The notes beneath the pieces are model-generated. The model had not been told where the DNA came from and did not search any database. It saw nothing but the letters and a program-made list of their open reading frames with translations. Of a stretch of DNA of 64,000 nt, positions 15,844 to 25,971 are shown in pieces. The stretch comes from Aquamicrobium sp. (GTDB lineage Bacteria > Pseudomonadota > Alphaproteobacteria > Rhizobiales > Rhizobiaceae), in assembly GCA_019739225.1 (NCBI GenBank), contig JAHHDT010000005.1, positions 1-64,000 of the forward strand, given 5' to 3'. A program made the translations under genes and the position numbers. How positions within the stretch are numbered: position 1 is the first letter of the stretch; each line of letters starts with the position of its first letter.

Positions 15844-16377
15844 TCAGCGGAACAGCGTGTCCACGAAAGCCGCGCCGATACCGACCTTTTCATAGTGCTC
15901 GCGGCACATGGCGATGTAGTTGTGCACGTCGAAGAAGCCATCCGGCTCCCCGTCCTCGTCGAGCCAGATCAGCGGCCCCTTCACCTGGAAGAAGACACGC
16001 ATCGGCTCGTCGCTGTCATAGGCGACCAGCGTGTGTCCCTCGCCCGGCGTCTCGTAGACGAAGTCGCCGGCGGTCGCGGTCCAGTCGTGCTCGAGGTAGC
16101 CCCATTTGCCGGAGATCGTGTAGGCGAAGACCTCGTGCGGGTGGTAGTGCCGGTTCACCAGTCCGGCCTTTTTCGCCATCAGGATGTCGCACCACTTGTT
16201 CTGCGTCGGGGAGATCCACAGCGGGCGCGACGACACCGTTTCGGTAAAGGGCACGTAATAGCGCTCGTCCTCGGTCGGCGCATTGGCCATATAGACCTCG
16301 GGCAGCGCGTCCGGCTGGAAGACCTTGGTGATCGGCTTGAGGCCGCGCCAGAATTCCGTTGTTGCCGTTTCGGGCAT
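15844..16377 (-). CDS. Cupin, 2,4'-dihydroxyacetophenone dioxygenase family
   Basis: 177 aa single-domain cupin. The metal site is seen in LVNRHYHPHEVFAYTISG and later DEPMRVFFQVKGPLIWLDEDG. The whole pattern (entry segment, aromatic-rich start, ILMAKKAGLVNRHYHPHEVF) resembles the 2,4'-dihydroxyacetophenone dioxygenase family, Fe-dependent enzymes that cut the C-C bond between the keto and hydroxymethyl carbons of an aryl ketone to give an aryl acid and formate. A strong GAGGAGGT precedes ATG 16377. It sits 24 bp after the ThDP enzyme on the same strand. Family assignment is from memory of the motif pattern, so substrate is provisional. Confidence 0.75.
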   Translation of the reverse strand: MPETATTEFWRGLKPITKVFQPDALPEVYMANAPTEDERYYVPFTETVSSRPLWISPTQNKWCDILMAKKAGLVNRHYHPHEVFAYTISGKWGYLEHDWTATAGDFVYETPGEGHTLVAYDSDEPMRVFFQVKGPLIWLDEDGEPDGFFDVHNYIAMCREHYEKVGIGAAFVDTLFR

Positions 16378-16401
16378 GGGTACCTCCTCAGGTTGGCTGA
16401 A

Positions 16402-18129
16402 TCATGGGCGAACCCGCACGTCCAGAAGTGCGAGCGTGCGTTTCGTGCGGATATGGTCGAGCGCGTCGGCCAGCACGCCAGGCAGCTCGGCACCGTCTTC
16501 GACGCGCCGCGCCCAGGCGCGGCTTGCCTCGGCAACCCGGGTGAAATCCGGAACGGGCGAAAGCTGCGTCAGCGGCATGGTGTTGCTGCGTGCCGCATAG
16601 CCATCGGGATAGACGCCAAGCACCGACTGGCGCACGGCGCCCCATTCGGCGTTGTTGACGATGATGACGAGGATCGGCAGGTCCAGCGCCTCGGCGATCT
16701 GGTGGCAGGCGACCGGATTGGCGAACATGTAGGAACCGTCACCCATCGTGGCGACGATGAGCCGTTCGCGGTCAGCAAGCTGCATGCCGAGCGCGGCCGG
16801 GAACGACCAGCCGAGACCGCCCGCATGCGGCTCTTGATACCAGGCACGGTGATGGCCGAGCGTCATCGGGGCCATCGGGCAGCCAAGTTCCGACAGGACG
16901 GTCGCATCCTGTCCCTCCAGCGCCCGCGAAAGACACAGGCTGACCCATTCCTTGGTCATGCCGCCATCGCGCCCGGCTTCGGCTGCGGCCACCGTCTTGT
17001 CCCGAGCCTTTGCATTCTCGGCGGCAACGCTTTCGCGTCTTCGCTTCTCGCCGGTCGGCATCCTGCGGGCGGAGCGCGTCCATGGCGGCTTTGAGCGACA
17101 AGATGCCGTCGGACAGGTCACAGGCGATCGAGATGTCGGAGCGGAAGTTGCGCACCGGGGTGCGGCTTGCCAGCGGGTCCTGCGCCATCTGGATGATCGT
17201 GCAGTCCGGCCGGGGCCGATGCTGTTCAGGCGACCACGGCGCCAGCGCGTCCAGAACAATGATCGCATCGGCGCGCTCGATCAGCTTTGCGGGGTTCGCC
17301 TCGGCGGCCATCGGATGATCGGTCGGGATCGCGAGCGCCAGCGCCCAGTACTGGCAAACCGGAATCCCCCATTCGGTTGCCAGCTCGGAAAGGGCGGCGA
17401 ACGCCTCCGCGCTGCCGGTTCCGTGCTGCGCGAAGATCACCGGATTCTCCGCCTCCGCGAGCACCTTGGCCGCTTCCGCGATCTGGCGCGGATCGGCATG
17501 CGACACGGCGGGCTGCATCAGCGGGCGCGCATCGAGCCCCGCGGTCGGCGCGGGCTCGCACAGCACCTCGCGCGGCAGGCTGACATAGACCGGGCCGCGC
17601 GGCGTCGAATTGGCGATCGCCCAGGCGCGGTCGGCGATTTCCAGCGCCTGCTCCGGGAAGCGCAGTTCGTAATCCCATTTCGAGGCCTCGCGCACCAGCG
17701 CGGTCTGGTCTCGCATCTCCTGGCCCCAGCCGATCGGCACGGTGCGCGTTCCGAAGCGGTCCTTTTCCGTCGTCGGGTGTACGGCCTGAAAACAGCAGTA
17801 TGGGGATGTGCTCGACGGCGGCGTTGATGGCGCCGATGGCGCAGTTGGCGAGGCCCGACATTGGTGTGTGCGATCACCGCCTGCGAACGGCCCGTGGCCA
17901 GATAGTAGCCGTGCGCCATGCCCATGGCGGCCGCCTCGTGCGGCATGATGAGCGCGCGAGGCAATGGCACGTCCTTGGCCCCAGCTTCCGCCAGCCCCTC
18001 GATGATCGGCGGGAAGTCGGTTCCGGAATTGCAGAAGAGATAGTCGACGCCGACTGCCTTCAGCCGTGCAAGCAGCGCGCCGCCTGCGGTCAGGGTCTCC
18101 AAGCCGGCTTTGGTGGCAGCCTTGTCCAT
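16402..18129 (-). pseudogene. Thiamine-diphosphate enzyme (benzoylformate decarboxylase/ALS-like), three apparent +1 frameshifts
   Basis: Start at 18129. N-terminal Pyr domain: LFCNSGTDFPPIIEGLAEAG, then LIMPHEAAAMGMAHGYYLATG with the ThDP-activating Glu. One extra base near 17852-17856 (GGCCC) and one near 17774-17777 (GGG) move the frame; the middle domain follows (WAIANSTPRGPVYVSLPREV, NPVIFAQHGTGSAEAFA). A third extra base lies between about 17025 and 17075. The C-terminal PP domain then reads GWSFPAALGMQLA and MGDGSYMFANPVAC with the metal/diphosphate motif GDGS...NN, stop at 16402. Restored length is about 575 aa. It probably decarboxylates a 2-keto acid to an aldehyde for the nearby ALDH. 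No domain is lost. Confidence 0.82.
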
Positions 18130-18142
18130 CGAATAGTCTCCG

Positions 18143-19467
18143 CTATTGCAGCAGGCGGGGAAGGGTGAGCGAGATTGCCGGAAACAGCACCAGCAGCGCG
18201 ATCCGAACCATCTCGGTGCCGAAAAACGGCATGACGCCCTTGAACGTTTCCCGCATCGGGATGTCCCGCGCGAGCGCGTTGATGATGAACACGTTGAGCC
18301 CGACCGGCGGTGTTATCAGGCCGAGTTCCACGACGACGAGAATGACGATGCCGAACCACAGCTTGGTCTCGTTGGGTGTCAGCCCGAAATCGAGCCCGGC
18401 GATCACGGGCCAGAAAAAGGGGATGGCGAGGATCACCATAGACAGGCTGTCCATCAGGCATCCGAGCAGACCAGAAAGGCCGCAATGATGAGCACGAGGA
18501 TGACCATCGGCGCGAGGCCGCTGCTTTGAAGCATCTCTGCGGCCGATTGCGGCACGCCGGCGCGCGACATGAAAATCTTGAGCAGCTCGGCGCCGAGCAG
18601 GATCAGGAAGATCATGCCGCTGGCGCGCGCCGTTTCCAGCAGAGCGTCACCAAGGCCGGTCAGCGACAGACGTCGCCGTGCGAAGCCGTAGGCCACGACA
18701 AGCGCCACGCCGATGGCGGCTGCGGCAGTCGGGTTGTAGATGCCGGCATAGATACCGCCGATCACGACGCCGAAGATGACGAGGACGGGGATCGTGGCAA
18801 GCGTCGCCGCTCCGAGTTCCGCCCGCGAAACCGCCTGGCCGGACGGCCCGGCTTCCGGCACGAATCGGCAGTAGAGCGCGACCGTGCCGACGAACATGAG
18901 TGTCGCCAGCAGGCCGGGCACGAGTGCGGCCGCGAACATGGTGACGATGTTCACCTCGACGATGATCGCATAGACGATCAGCACGACCGAGGGCGGGATC
19001 AGGATGCCGAGCGTGCCGCCCGCCGCGATGGTGCCGGTCGCCAGCGCACCCGAATAACGATAGCGCCGCAGTTCCGGCAGCGCGACCTGCCCCATGGTGG
19101 AAGCTGTTGCCGTGGACGAACCGCAGACCGCGCCGAACCCCGCGCAGGCCGTGATCGCAGCCATGGCGACGCCGCCGCGGAACCGGCCCAGCCAGGCGTT
19201 CGCCGCGCGGAACAGGTCGCTCGACAGGCCGCAGCGCGACGCGAGCCCGCCCATCAGGATGAACATCGGCAGCACCGACAGGTCGTAGTTCGAGAACTGC
19301 GCGTAGGCGAGGTCCTTGAGCTGGTTCAGGACGATCATCGGCCCCGATTGCAGCGATATGCCGATGATGCCGACGAGGATCATCGTATAGGCGATCGGCA
19401 CGCGAACGGCGATCAGCACCAGAAGCCCGGCGAGACCCGCTATGCCCGTAATGTAGCTGTCCATCAT
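18143..19467 (-). pseudogene. TRAP transporter large permease (DctM), one apparent -1 frameshift
   Basis: The main part (19467 to about 18472) has DctM features: YAQFSNYDLSVLPMFILMGG, GFGAVCGSSTATASTMGQ, GILIPPSVVLIVYAIIVE and GIYAGIYNPTAAAAIGVALV. It would end at 18454, but the family's last helices follow in another frame: MDSLSMVILAIPFFWPVIAG, GLITPPVGLNVFIIN, to stop 18143. Loss of one base around 18464-18472 (GTC-TG where GTCCTG is expected) explains the break. Restored length is about 441 aa. It belongs with the small permease and binding protein upstream in the second TRAP system. Confidence 0.85.
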
Positions 19468-19471
19468 CGCG

Positions 19472-20029
19472 TCAACCGGAGCTGGATGCGCCGCGCGATG
19501 CGCGAGCGCTGGCGAGAAGGGTCACGATCGCAGCGCACAGCAGCAGCGCCAGCGAGACGAGGATCGGCGGAAAGGCCGTCCACAGCGGCAGCTTCAGCAC
19601 GGGGGTCACTTCCGGATAGCGCAGGTAGCTGCGAAAGCCCGATGACATCTGCACCAGCAGCAGAATCGAGAAGGCGATGGCGAAAAGCGAGGAAAACGCC
19701 GCCATGAGATGTTTGCCCCGCGCGCTCATGCCCTCGGTGAAAACGTCGACCGTCACGTTAGAGCCCGTCATCTGGCAGTAGGGTAGGAACATGAAGATCG
19801 CGACGGCGATGATGTGTTTGACCAGTTCATGGTCTGCGGCGAACGGCCGTCCGAAGAACAGGTTCGACAGCGCGCTCGCAGCTGTCATCAGCGCCAGGCC
19901 AAGGGTGAGCACGCCGCCGGCGAGTGCCCACCATCGCACGATCTTCACCAGTAGCGCGCCGAGCGCCGTTTTCGTGGCTGGCGGGGGAGGCTCCGTGCCT
20001 CCTCCGCCGGTCAGTTCTGTCGCGCTCAA
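19472..20029 (-). CDS. TRAP transporter small permease (DctQ family)
   Basis: 185 aa with a Gly/Pro-rich cytoplasmic N-terminus followed by four membrane helices (VRWWALAGGVLTLGLALMTA, HIIAVAIFMFLPYCQMTGSN, LMAAFSSLFAIAFSILLLV, and a last one near the end). The region CQMTGSNVTVDVFTEGMSARGK is typical of DctQ. Its start overlaps the binding-protein stop by 4 bp and its stop lies 4 bp before the large permease. Confidence 0.88.
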   Translation of the reverse strand: MSATELTGGGGTEPPPPATKTALGALLVKIVRWWALAGGVLTLGLALMTAASALSNLFFGRPFAADHELVKHIIAVAIFMFLPYCQMTGSNVTVDVFTEGMSARGKHLMAAFSSLFAIAFSILLLVQMSSGFRSYLRYPEVTPVLKLPLWTAFPPILVSLALLLCAAIVTLLASARASRGASSSG

Positions 20030-21069
20030 GACTTGTGCGCCGCAAGCGCGGTGCGCGCCGCCTCTACGAGACCAGCGGCATCGAACGTACCCGACTGTTC
20101 CTCGACCCAGCGGTCGACGACCGGTGCGAGCGCCGTGTTGAAGGCATCCATCTCCTCCGGAGTAAGAACGACATGCTCGTTGCCCTTGTCGACGGCCATC
20201 TTGATGCCGAAGTCGTCGGCGCCGCGCCAGATCTTTGCCACCTCGAGCAGCCAGTCTTCACCGCTGTGCTTTGTGAAGATCTCCTTCAAGTCGTCGGGCA
20301 GAGCTTCCCAGCGCGCCTTGTTCATGGAGACCTGGAAAGTCGTCGTGCCGAAGCGGTTATTGTTCGGTCCCTCGATCTGATATTGCGTCGACTCGAAAAG
20401 CTGCAGCGGCGGGATGATCTCCCAGGGGATCAGGGCGCCGTCGACCGCGTTCGTGCTCAGGGCCTGCGGCAGGTCGGGAACCGGCATCGTCACCGGTGTG
20501 GCACCCATCGCCTCCACCACCGCATTGCCGGTCGGGCCTGGAACGCGCAGCTTGAGCCCCTGCGTGTCGGCGGGCGAGCGGACGAGCTTGCTCGCCATGT
20601 GCAGAGCCTGCCCCGCATGCACGTGCATGAAGAGGACATGGACGTCGGAGAATTCCTCGGCGAGGTGCTCGTCGTACATGTCGCGCATGGCGAGATTCGC
20701 TGCGGCCAGGTCGTTGGTGAAGACGGTGGGCAGCTCGAACACTTCCGAGCGGGGGAACAGGCCGGGCGTATAGCCATTCACTGTCCAGACGATGTCGACG
20801 ACGCCATCCGCGACCTGGCGGAAAAGCTGCGGCGGTGCGCCGCCCAGCGACATGGCGGGGTAAATCTCGATCTTTATCCGGCCGGCCGACTCGTCCTGAA
20901 TGGCCTTTGCCCAGGGTTCGAGCATCTGCGTGTGCGCAGGGGCCTTGGGACCGAGGAAATGGTGAAGCTTCAGCTCCACTTCGGGATTCTGAGCCCAGGC
21001 CTGTCTCAGATAGGCGGGCATCGCAACGGCGGCAGCCGTCGCGGCAAGAAACTGCCGACGTCCGATCAT
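20026..21069 (-). CDS. TRAP transporter periplasmic solute-binding protein (DctP family)
   Basis: 347 aa. Tat-type signal MIGRRQFLAATAAAVAMPAY, cleavage near QAWAQ. DctP landmarks: LKLHHFLGPKAPAHTQMLEPW, the binding-Arg region GLKLRVPGPTGNAVVEAMGA and VPDLPQALSTNAVDGALIPW. ATG 21069 has GGGAGGAAA upstream. It leads the second TRAP operon and is divergent from an AraC-type gene, its probable regulator. Neighbouring ThDP and cupin genes suggest an aromatic 2-keto or hydroxy-keto acid as cargo (inference). Confidence 0.92.
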   Translation of the reverse strand: MIGRRQFLAATAAAVAMPAYLRQAWAQNPEVELKLHHFLGPKAPAHTQMLEPWAKAIQDESAGRIKIEIYPAMSLGGAPPQLFRQVADGVVDIVWTVNGYTPGLFPRSEVFELPTVFTNDLAAANLAMRDMYDEHLAEEFSDVHVLFMHVHAGQALHMASKLVRSPADTQGLKLRVPGPTGNAVVEAMGATPVTMPVPDLPQALSTNAVDGALIPWEIIPPLQLFESTQYQIEGPNNNRFGTTTFQVSMNKARWEALPDDLKEIFTKHSGEDWLLEVAKIWRGADDFGIKMAVDKGNEHVVLTPEEMDAFNTALAPVVDRWVEEQSGTFDAAGLVEAARTALAAHKS

Positions 21070-21243
21070 CAATTTTCCTCCCGTTGGCGCGGGGACATGT
21101 CCGACCGCGTTTCATTTGCCAGCAGGACGGAACCTCCTTCCATCATGCGGCACCACTCACGATAAGAGGCACCCTTCATTGCCGGAATAGACATTTTCAG
21201 ACAATAATTGCACTTTATCCGGGTTGGGGTAAGGGGGATTTCG
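21070..21243. promoter_or_regulatory. Divergent promoter region between TRAP operon 2 and araC-type gene
   Basis: 174 bp between divergent starts. The part near 21180-21230 is AT-rich against the local background and probably holds both promoters. I see no convincing inverted or direct repeat; AraC-type sites are often degenerate direct repeats. Confidence 0.35.
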
Positions 21244-22120
21244 ATGGCGCTTTTTACAAACCAGCCTGAGCCGGGCGCGCAGCCTGATGCCGAGGTCTCT
21301 CTGGTGCGCGGTGAACTGACATCCGGCGAATGGACGTTTCGCGATGCGCGCCATCGCGGCTTCGTCCTGGAATCCGGAAGGGGCCGGGTCAGGATGAGCG
21401 ATGGCGAGATCGCCTTTGCGGCGCCCTGTCTGTTGTGGCTGCCGGCCGGCGCCCAGGCGCGCCTCCTGCTCGAGGCCGGTTCGCGCGGCATTTCGCTTGC
21501 GGTCAATGAGGTCGGCATAGCCGGTGCCATCACAGCCGGACCTTTCGCCGGCCAGATGCGTGCGACCCTAGGCCAACCCTTGATCCATCAGCGGCTGGAA
21601 ACCCGGCAGGCAAGACGCCTGTACGACGCCCTGGAAGCCATCGGCGAGGAAGCCGCGCTCGACCTGCCGGCCGGGCAGGAGGCGCGCCGCCATTTGCTCG
21701 CACTGTTCTTTATCGCGACCTGGCGTCTGTCGGGACCCATGATGCGCGAGACGAGACCGCTGCCGCGGACCATCGCGCAGCGTTTCCTCCACGCGGTCGA
21801 CCTGCATTTTCGGGATCACTGGACGATTGCGCGCTACGCAGACGAGGTCGGTGTTTCGCCGGACAGGCTCAATGCCACGGTGCGGCGCACCACCGGGCGG
21901 TCGCCGCTGGCGCTTATCCATGGCCGCCTGATGCGCGAGGCCGAGGCCTTGCTCGACGATTCCAGCTTGCAGATTTCCGAGATCGCCGAGGAGCTTGGGC
22001 TTTTCCGACCCCGCCTATTTCAGCCGCTTCTACAAGCGGTTGTCCGGCCACTCGCCGAACATGCAGCGGCGCGACCTTGCGCGCCGCCACGGAGCTCCGT
22101 CATTCGCTGCCTGGCCCTGA
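21244..22120 (+). pseudogene. AraC-family transcriptional regulator, one apparent +1 frameshift in the HTH domain
   Basis: ATG 21244 follows AAGGGGG. The N-terminal half is a cupin-like sensor (APCLLWLPAGAQARLLLEAG). The C-terminal HTH begins with FRDHWTIARYADEVGVSPDR (first HTH) and LQISEIAEELG. At 21997-21999 GGG stands where GG is expected. Removing one G restores the second AraC helix (FSDPAYFSRFYKRLSGHSPN) and a stop at 22118-22120, giving 291 aa. Without the repair the second HTH is lost. It probably controls the divergent TRAP operon and perhaps the ThDP/cupin genes. Confidence 0.82.
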
Positions 22121-22147
22121 CAGCCGCTAGGCGTCCGCCTGAACGCC

Positions 22148-22399
22148 TCAGCTTCGAATGGCGCGTGCGCCCCAGATGAGGATGCAGGCGCCGACGAACC
22201 CTGCGACGAGATAGCCGAGCCAGCCGCCGAACGACACGCCGAGCAGCCCGAACAGGAAGCTCGCCACCGCCGCGCCGACGATCCCCAGAATGATATTGAG
22301 GAAGAGGCCGGTATCGCTCTTCATGACGCTGGATGCGATCCAGCCCGCCAGCCCGCCTATGATGATGGCCGCAATCCAGCCCACGCTTGCGTCTTCCAT
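22148..22399 (-). CDS. GlsB/YeaQ/YmgE-family small membrane protein
   Basis: 83 aa with three hydrophobic, Gly-rich segments: IAAIIIGGLAGWIASSVM, LFLNIILGIVGAAVASFLFG and a last helix ending ACILIWGARAIRS. This is the transglycosylase-associated (YeaQ/YmgE) family, small inner-membrane proteins often linked to stress. ATG 22399 is preceded by GAGAGGAG. It stands alone; biochemical function is not known. Confidence 0.88.
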   Translation of the reverse strand: MEDASVGWIAAIIIGGLAGWIASSVMKSDTGLFLNIILGIVGAAVASFLFGLLGVSFGGWLGYLVAGFVGACILIWGARAIRS

Positions 22400-22572
22400 A
22401 TGAAGTCTCCTCTCGTTGCCGCCCCGACATCGCCAATGATTCATCTTCCGCGCGCGTTGGCAAGACCGATCGCGGTCTGGACCATTGTCGAACCTGTGTA
22501 GCGACCCTGTTCAGGCCTGCCGGCGGTTGCTAGCTTTCCCCTGCGGGAAGGGCAGTCGAGGAGGTGGAATTC

Positions 22573-24307
22573 ATGCGTTCTTTACGCGGTTACACATTGG
22601 TCCTGGCGCTGGCGGTGGGAATGCCGGCAGCGATCGCACAGGAAGCGCCCCAGCCCGAAGCCACCACGAAACTGGCCGAGCGCGTTTCCGTGCGGGCCAA
22701 GGAATTCATGGTCGCGAGTGCCCATCCGCTGGCAACGCGTGCGGGCTATGCCGTGCTCGAGGCGGGCGGCACCGCTGCGGACGCCGCGGTCGCGGTCCAG
22801 GCGATGCTGGGTCTGGTCGAGCCGCAGAGCTCCGGTCTCGGTGGCGGCGCCTTCGCGCTCTATTGGGATACCGCACTCGGCGAATTGACCACCTATGACG
22901 CGCGCGAAACCGCACCGCTCGCCGCCGACGAGAAGTACTGGCTGGGCGAGGGCGGCGAAACGATGGAATTCATCGCCGCCGTTGTGGGCGGGCGCTCGGC
23001 AGGCGTGCCGGGAACGCCGAAGCTGATGGAAACGCTGCACGGCAAGTTCGGGCGGCTGCCCTGGGCCGGCCTGCTGCAGCCGGCGATCGATACCGCGGAG
23101 CAGGGGTTCACGGTTTCGCAGCGGCTTGCCGACGCGATCCCGCAGCGCACCGGGGCTCGACACCTTCGAGACTGACACGCAGCTACTTCTTCGATGCCGG
23201 CGGTACGCCGCTTGTCGAAGGCGCGACGCTTGAAAACCCCGCCTATGCGCGCACCCTGAGGCTGGTGGCGGATCAGGGAGCGGCGCCTTTCTATACCGGC
23301 CAGATCGCTCGCGACATCGTCGCCGCCGTCCGCACCGAGTCCAATCCCGGCCTGCTGACCATGGAGGATTTCGCGCGCTACGAGGTGATCGAGCGCGAGC
23401 CGGTCTGCGTCGACTATCGCCAGAACGAGGTCTGCGGCATGGGCCCGCCGAGTTCGGGCGGCCTCACGGTCGGCCAGATGCTGGCCATGCTCGAGGCCTT
23501 CGACCTGCCGGCAATGGGCGAAGGCGTCGAGGCGCGCCATCTCTTTGCCGAGGCCTCGCGCCTGGCCTTCGCAGACCGCGGCATGTACATGGCCGACAGC
23601 GATTTCGTCGACATGCCGAAGGGGCTTCTAGACCGCGCCTATCTCGCCGAGCGTGCGGCGCTGATCGATCCGGCGGCATCCATGGGCAAGGCCGAGGCCG
23701 GCGATCCGCCCTGGGACGAGACGAAGCTCTATGCCCCCGATGTCGAGCGTCCGCGCCACGGCACATCGCATTTCGTCATCGTCGATGGCGACGGCAACGC
23801 GATCTCCATGACGACGACGATCGAAAGCGGCTTCGGTAGCCGGGTCATGACCAATGGCTTCCTGCTCAACAACGAGCTGACGGACTTCTCCTTCGCGCCC
23901 CAGGCGGATGGCAAGCCGGTCGCCAATCGCGTCGAAGCGGGCAAGCGACCGCGCTCGTCCATGGCGCCGACGATCGTGTTTCGCGATGACGCAGGCCTGT
24001 CCTGCTCACCGGCAGCCCGGGCGGCGCCAACATCATCAACTATGTCGCGCTGTCGCTCGTTGCCCTGCTCGACTGGAACATGGACCCGCAGGAAGCCGTC
24101 GACCTGCCGCATGTCGTCAACCTGAACGGCGCGACGCGTGTGGAGGAGGGCGACGGCGCCCAGCAGACGGCCGACGCCCTGACCGCTCTCGGCCATGAGG
24201 TCTCGATTGCCAACCTCAATTCCGGCCTCCACGTCATCAAGCTGGAAAACGGTGAGCTGATCGGCGCTGCCGACAAGCGCCGCGAGGGGCAAGTGATGGG
24301 CCGATAA
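22573..24307 (+). pseudogene. ggt: Gamma-glutamyltranspeptidase, apparent frameshifts at three places
   Basis: ATG 22573 follows GGAGG; MRSLRGYTLVLALAVGMPAA is a signal peptide. First frame: HPLATRAGYAVLEAGGTAAD and EPQSSGLGGGAFALYWDT (large subunit). Near 23152-23155 (GGGG) one base is extra; near 23177-23186 a second change is needed. Next frame: YEVIEREPVCVDYR, GPPSSGGLTVGQML, and the autocleavage site HGTSHFVIVDGDGNAISMTT with the catalytic Thr. Near 23995-23999 one base is missing, then TGSPGGANIINYVALS in the third frame to stop 24307. Restored length is about 575 aa, normal. It would hydrolyse or transfer gamma-glutamyl groups (glutathione) in the periplasm. Confidence 0.85.
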
Positions 24308-24317
24308 CAGGCTGGCT

Positions 24318-24340
24318 GTCCGCTGCCTCGCCCAGCGGAC
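24318..24340 (+). terminator. Hairpin downstream of ggt
   Basis: Perfect 8-bp stem GTCCGCTG/CAGCGGAC with a 7-nt loop starting 10 bp after the ggt stop. There is no T-run, so it is only a weak candidate terminator or mRNA 3' end. Confidence 0.4.
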
Positions 24341-24418
24341 GGCCAAGCTTATCGCGGCGGCGATTCTGGTATAGCTCCCCGAGAGGATAGATTTCGCTGA
24401 TTCTCGCTGGAGCGCGCC

Positions 24419-24904
24419 ATGAACAGAACCGCCGCATCCTTCCTGCTCGTCACCGTGCTGACCGCGGCGCTGGCCGCGCTCAGCTTCGCCGTCGAGCAGA
24501 AGGGTTACGCCTTCGGCGCGCTCGGCCTTGCCCGGCTCGATAATCTCGCCAACGCGGCGACTTTCATACCGCTCGCCGCCATCTATGCGTTCGCTTCGGT
24601 GTTGATGATGATCCTGCCGTTGCGCGCTGCCGGCTTCGTCCACACCAACGGTGCGACGCCGACCTATGCGGCGACGCTGGTGCTGCTGGCGACGATCGTC
24701 GGCGTGCTCGTCGCCCGCTTCGCCTTCGGCGACCGGGCCGCGCTCTGGGCCCTGCTCGACTGGCAGTTCCTCTTTGCCGGCGCGATCATCGCCGCCCACC
24801 TGCTGATGAACGAACTGCGCCGAAACGTGCTGCTGCGCACGATCTTCTTCGTCGTCTTCATCGCCGCGACGCTGGCCTGCCTGTTCTGGACGTTCCGGCT
24901 CTGA
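24419..24904 (+). CDS. Predicted membrane protein of unknown function
   Basis: 161 aa. I do not recognise the family. Four or five hydrophobic segments are visible: SFLLVTVLTAALAALSFAV, FIPLAAIYAFASVLMMILPL, AATLVLLATIVGVLVARF, FLFAGAIIAAHLLMN and IFFVVFIAATLACLFWTF. No catalytic or metal motif is evident. ATG 24419 follows GGAG. It lies between ggt and the convergent lysR gene and has its own probable promoter region, so no functional hint comes from operon context. Confidence 0.6.
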   Translation: MNRTAASFLLVTVLTAALAALSFAVEQKGYAFGALGLARLDNLANAATFIPLAAIYAFASVLMMILPLRAAGFVHTNGATPTYAATLVLLATIVGVLVARFAFGDRAALWALLDWQFLFAGAIIAAHLLMNELRRNVLLRTIFFVVFIAATLACLFWTFRL

Positions 24905-24920
24905 CCTGGCGGCGTTGCGA

Positions 24921-25836
24921 TTATTGCAGGTCTGCCGTCTCAGTTTCCAGCCATGCCCGGAACGAGCGCAGCGGTGGATGCTGCGCGCCGCTCTGCGGCC
25001 AGATCAGGTAATAGGCGCCGACACCCGAGATCGCCTCGCCATAAGCAGGAACAAGCCGGCCTGCCTCGATCTCCCCTGATGCCAGGAAGGCCGGTAGCAG
25101 CGCCACGCCCATGCCGTGAATGGCGGCCTGGATCATCGTTGCGAACTGGTCGAACATCATACCGCGCGCCGGCTGCGCGCCACAGCCATGCGCCTCGAAC
25201 CAGCTCGTCCATGCTCTTGGCCGCGTTTCAAGCAGCAGAAGCGGCGCGGTCAGAAGGTCGCTTGCCTCATCCAGCGGATGACGCTTGTGGAAGTCCGGCG
25301 CGCAGCAGGCGATCATGCGCTCGTCGAACAGCTTGACGTGCTCGGTTTCCGGCCAGTCGGGGTCGCCGAAATGGATTGCGGCGTCGAAGGTGCTTTGGGC
25401 GAAATCGAACCGTTGCAGGCGTGTGCCGAGATTGATGGTGACGCCGGGATGCGCGGCAAGGAAGTGCGGCAGGCGCGGGGCCAGCCAGCGCGTGCCGAAG
25501 GTCGGCAGGATCGCCAGCGACAGCGTGCCGCCGCCGGGATTGGCGCGCAGCCCGAGCGTCGAGCGCGCGATCAGGTCCAGCGCCTTGCGCACGTCATGCG
25601 CATAGGCCTTGGCCGCGTCGGTGGGCTTGAGGCGCTTGCGCTCGCGCTTGAACAGCGTGACCTCGAGCTGTTCCTCCAGCGTCTTGACCATGCGGCTGAC
25701 GGCGCCCTGGCGTCAGCGACAGCTCGCGCGCGGCCGCAGCCGTCGAACCGGTGCGGCAGACGGCCTCGAAGGCGGCCAGCAGGCTGATGGAGGGCTGGAG
25801 CCGCCGGGGCGTGCTCCAAATATGCGGATTCGACAT
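24921..25836 (-). pseudogene. LysR-family regulator (GcdR-like), one apparent +1 frameshift in the HTH
   Basis: ATG 25836. The first frame gives SISLLAAFEAVCRTGSTAAAARELSLT; one extra base near 25708-25711 (CCAGGG where CAGGG is expected) hides the end of the recognition helix. The second frame resumes as MVKTLEEQLEVTLFKRERKR and the effector domain (TLSLAILPTFGTRWLAPRLP, VALLPAFLASGEIEAGRLV), stop 24921. Restored length is 304 aa, typical LysR. It is divergent from glutaryl-CoA dehydrogenase, the arrangement known for GcdR regulators of glutarate/lysine catabolism. Effector is presumably glutarate or a related intermediate. Confidence 0.82.
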
Positions 25837-25971
25837 GTTTGATCGACCAAAAAGCGTTTTGCCTGCATAATACGCGGCTCATAATATATCAAAGGCTGGA
25901 ACGTCCGGTCGTGGCATGCTCTGCTGCCGCGACCGCTTCCGTATTCAATTCGCCGTTCAAAGAGGACAGGC
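25837..25971. promoter_or_regulatory. lysR-gcdH divergent promoter region with dyad at 25838-25851
   Basis: 135 bp between divergent starts. TTTGATCGACCAAA at 25838-25851 is a near-perfect 14-bp dyad placed one base before the lysR start codon, suitable for autorepression. A second AT-rich element CATAATATATCAAA lies near 25880-25893 on the gcdH side. LysR proteins usually bind two such sites; the assignment is inferred. Confidence 0.45.
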
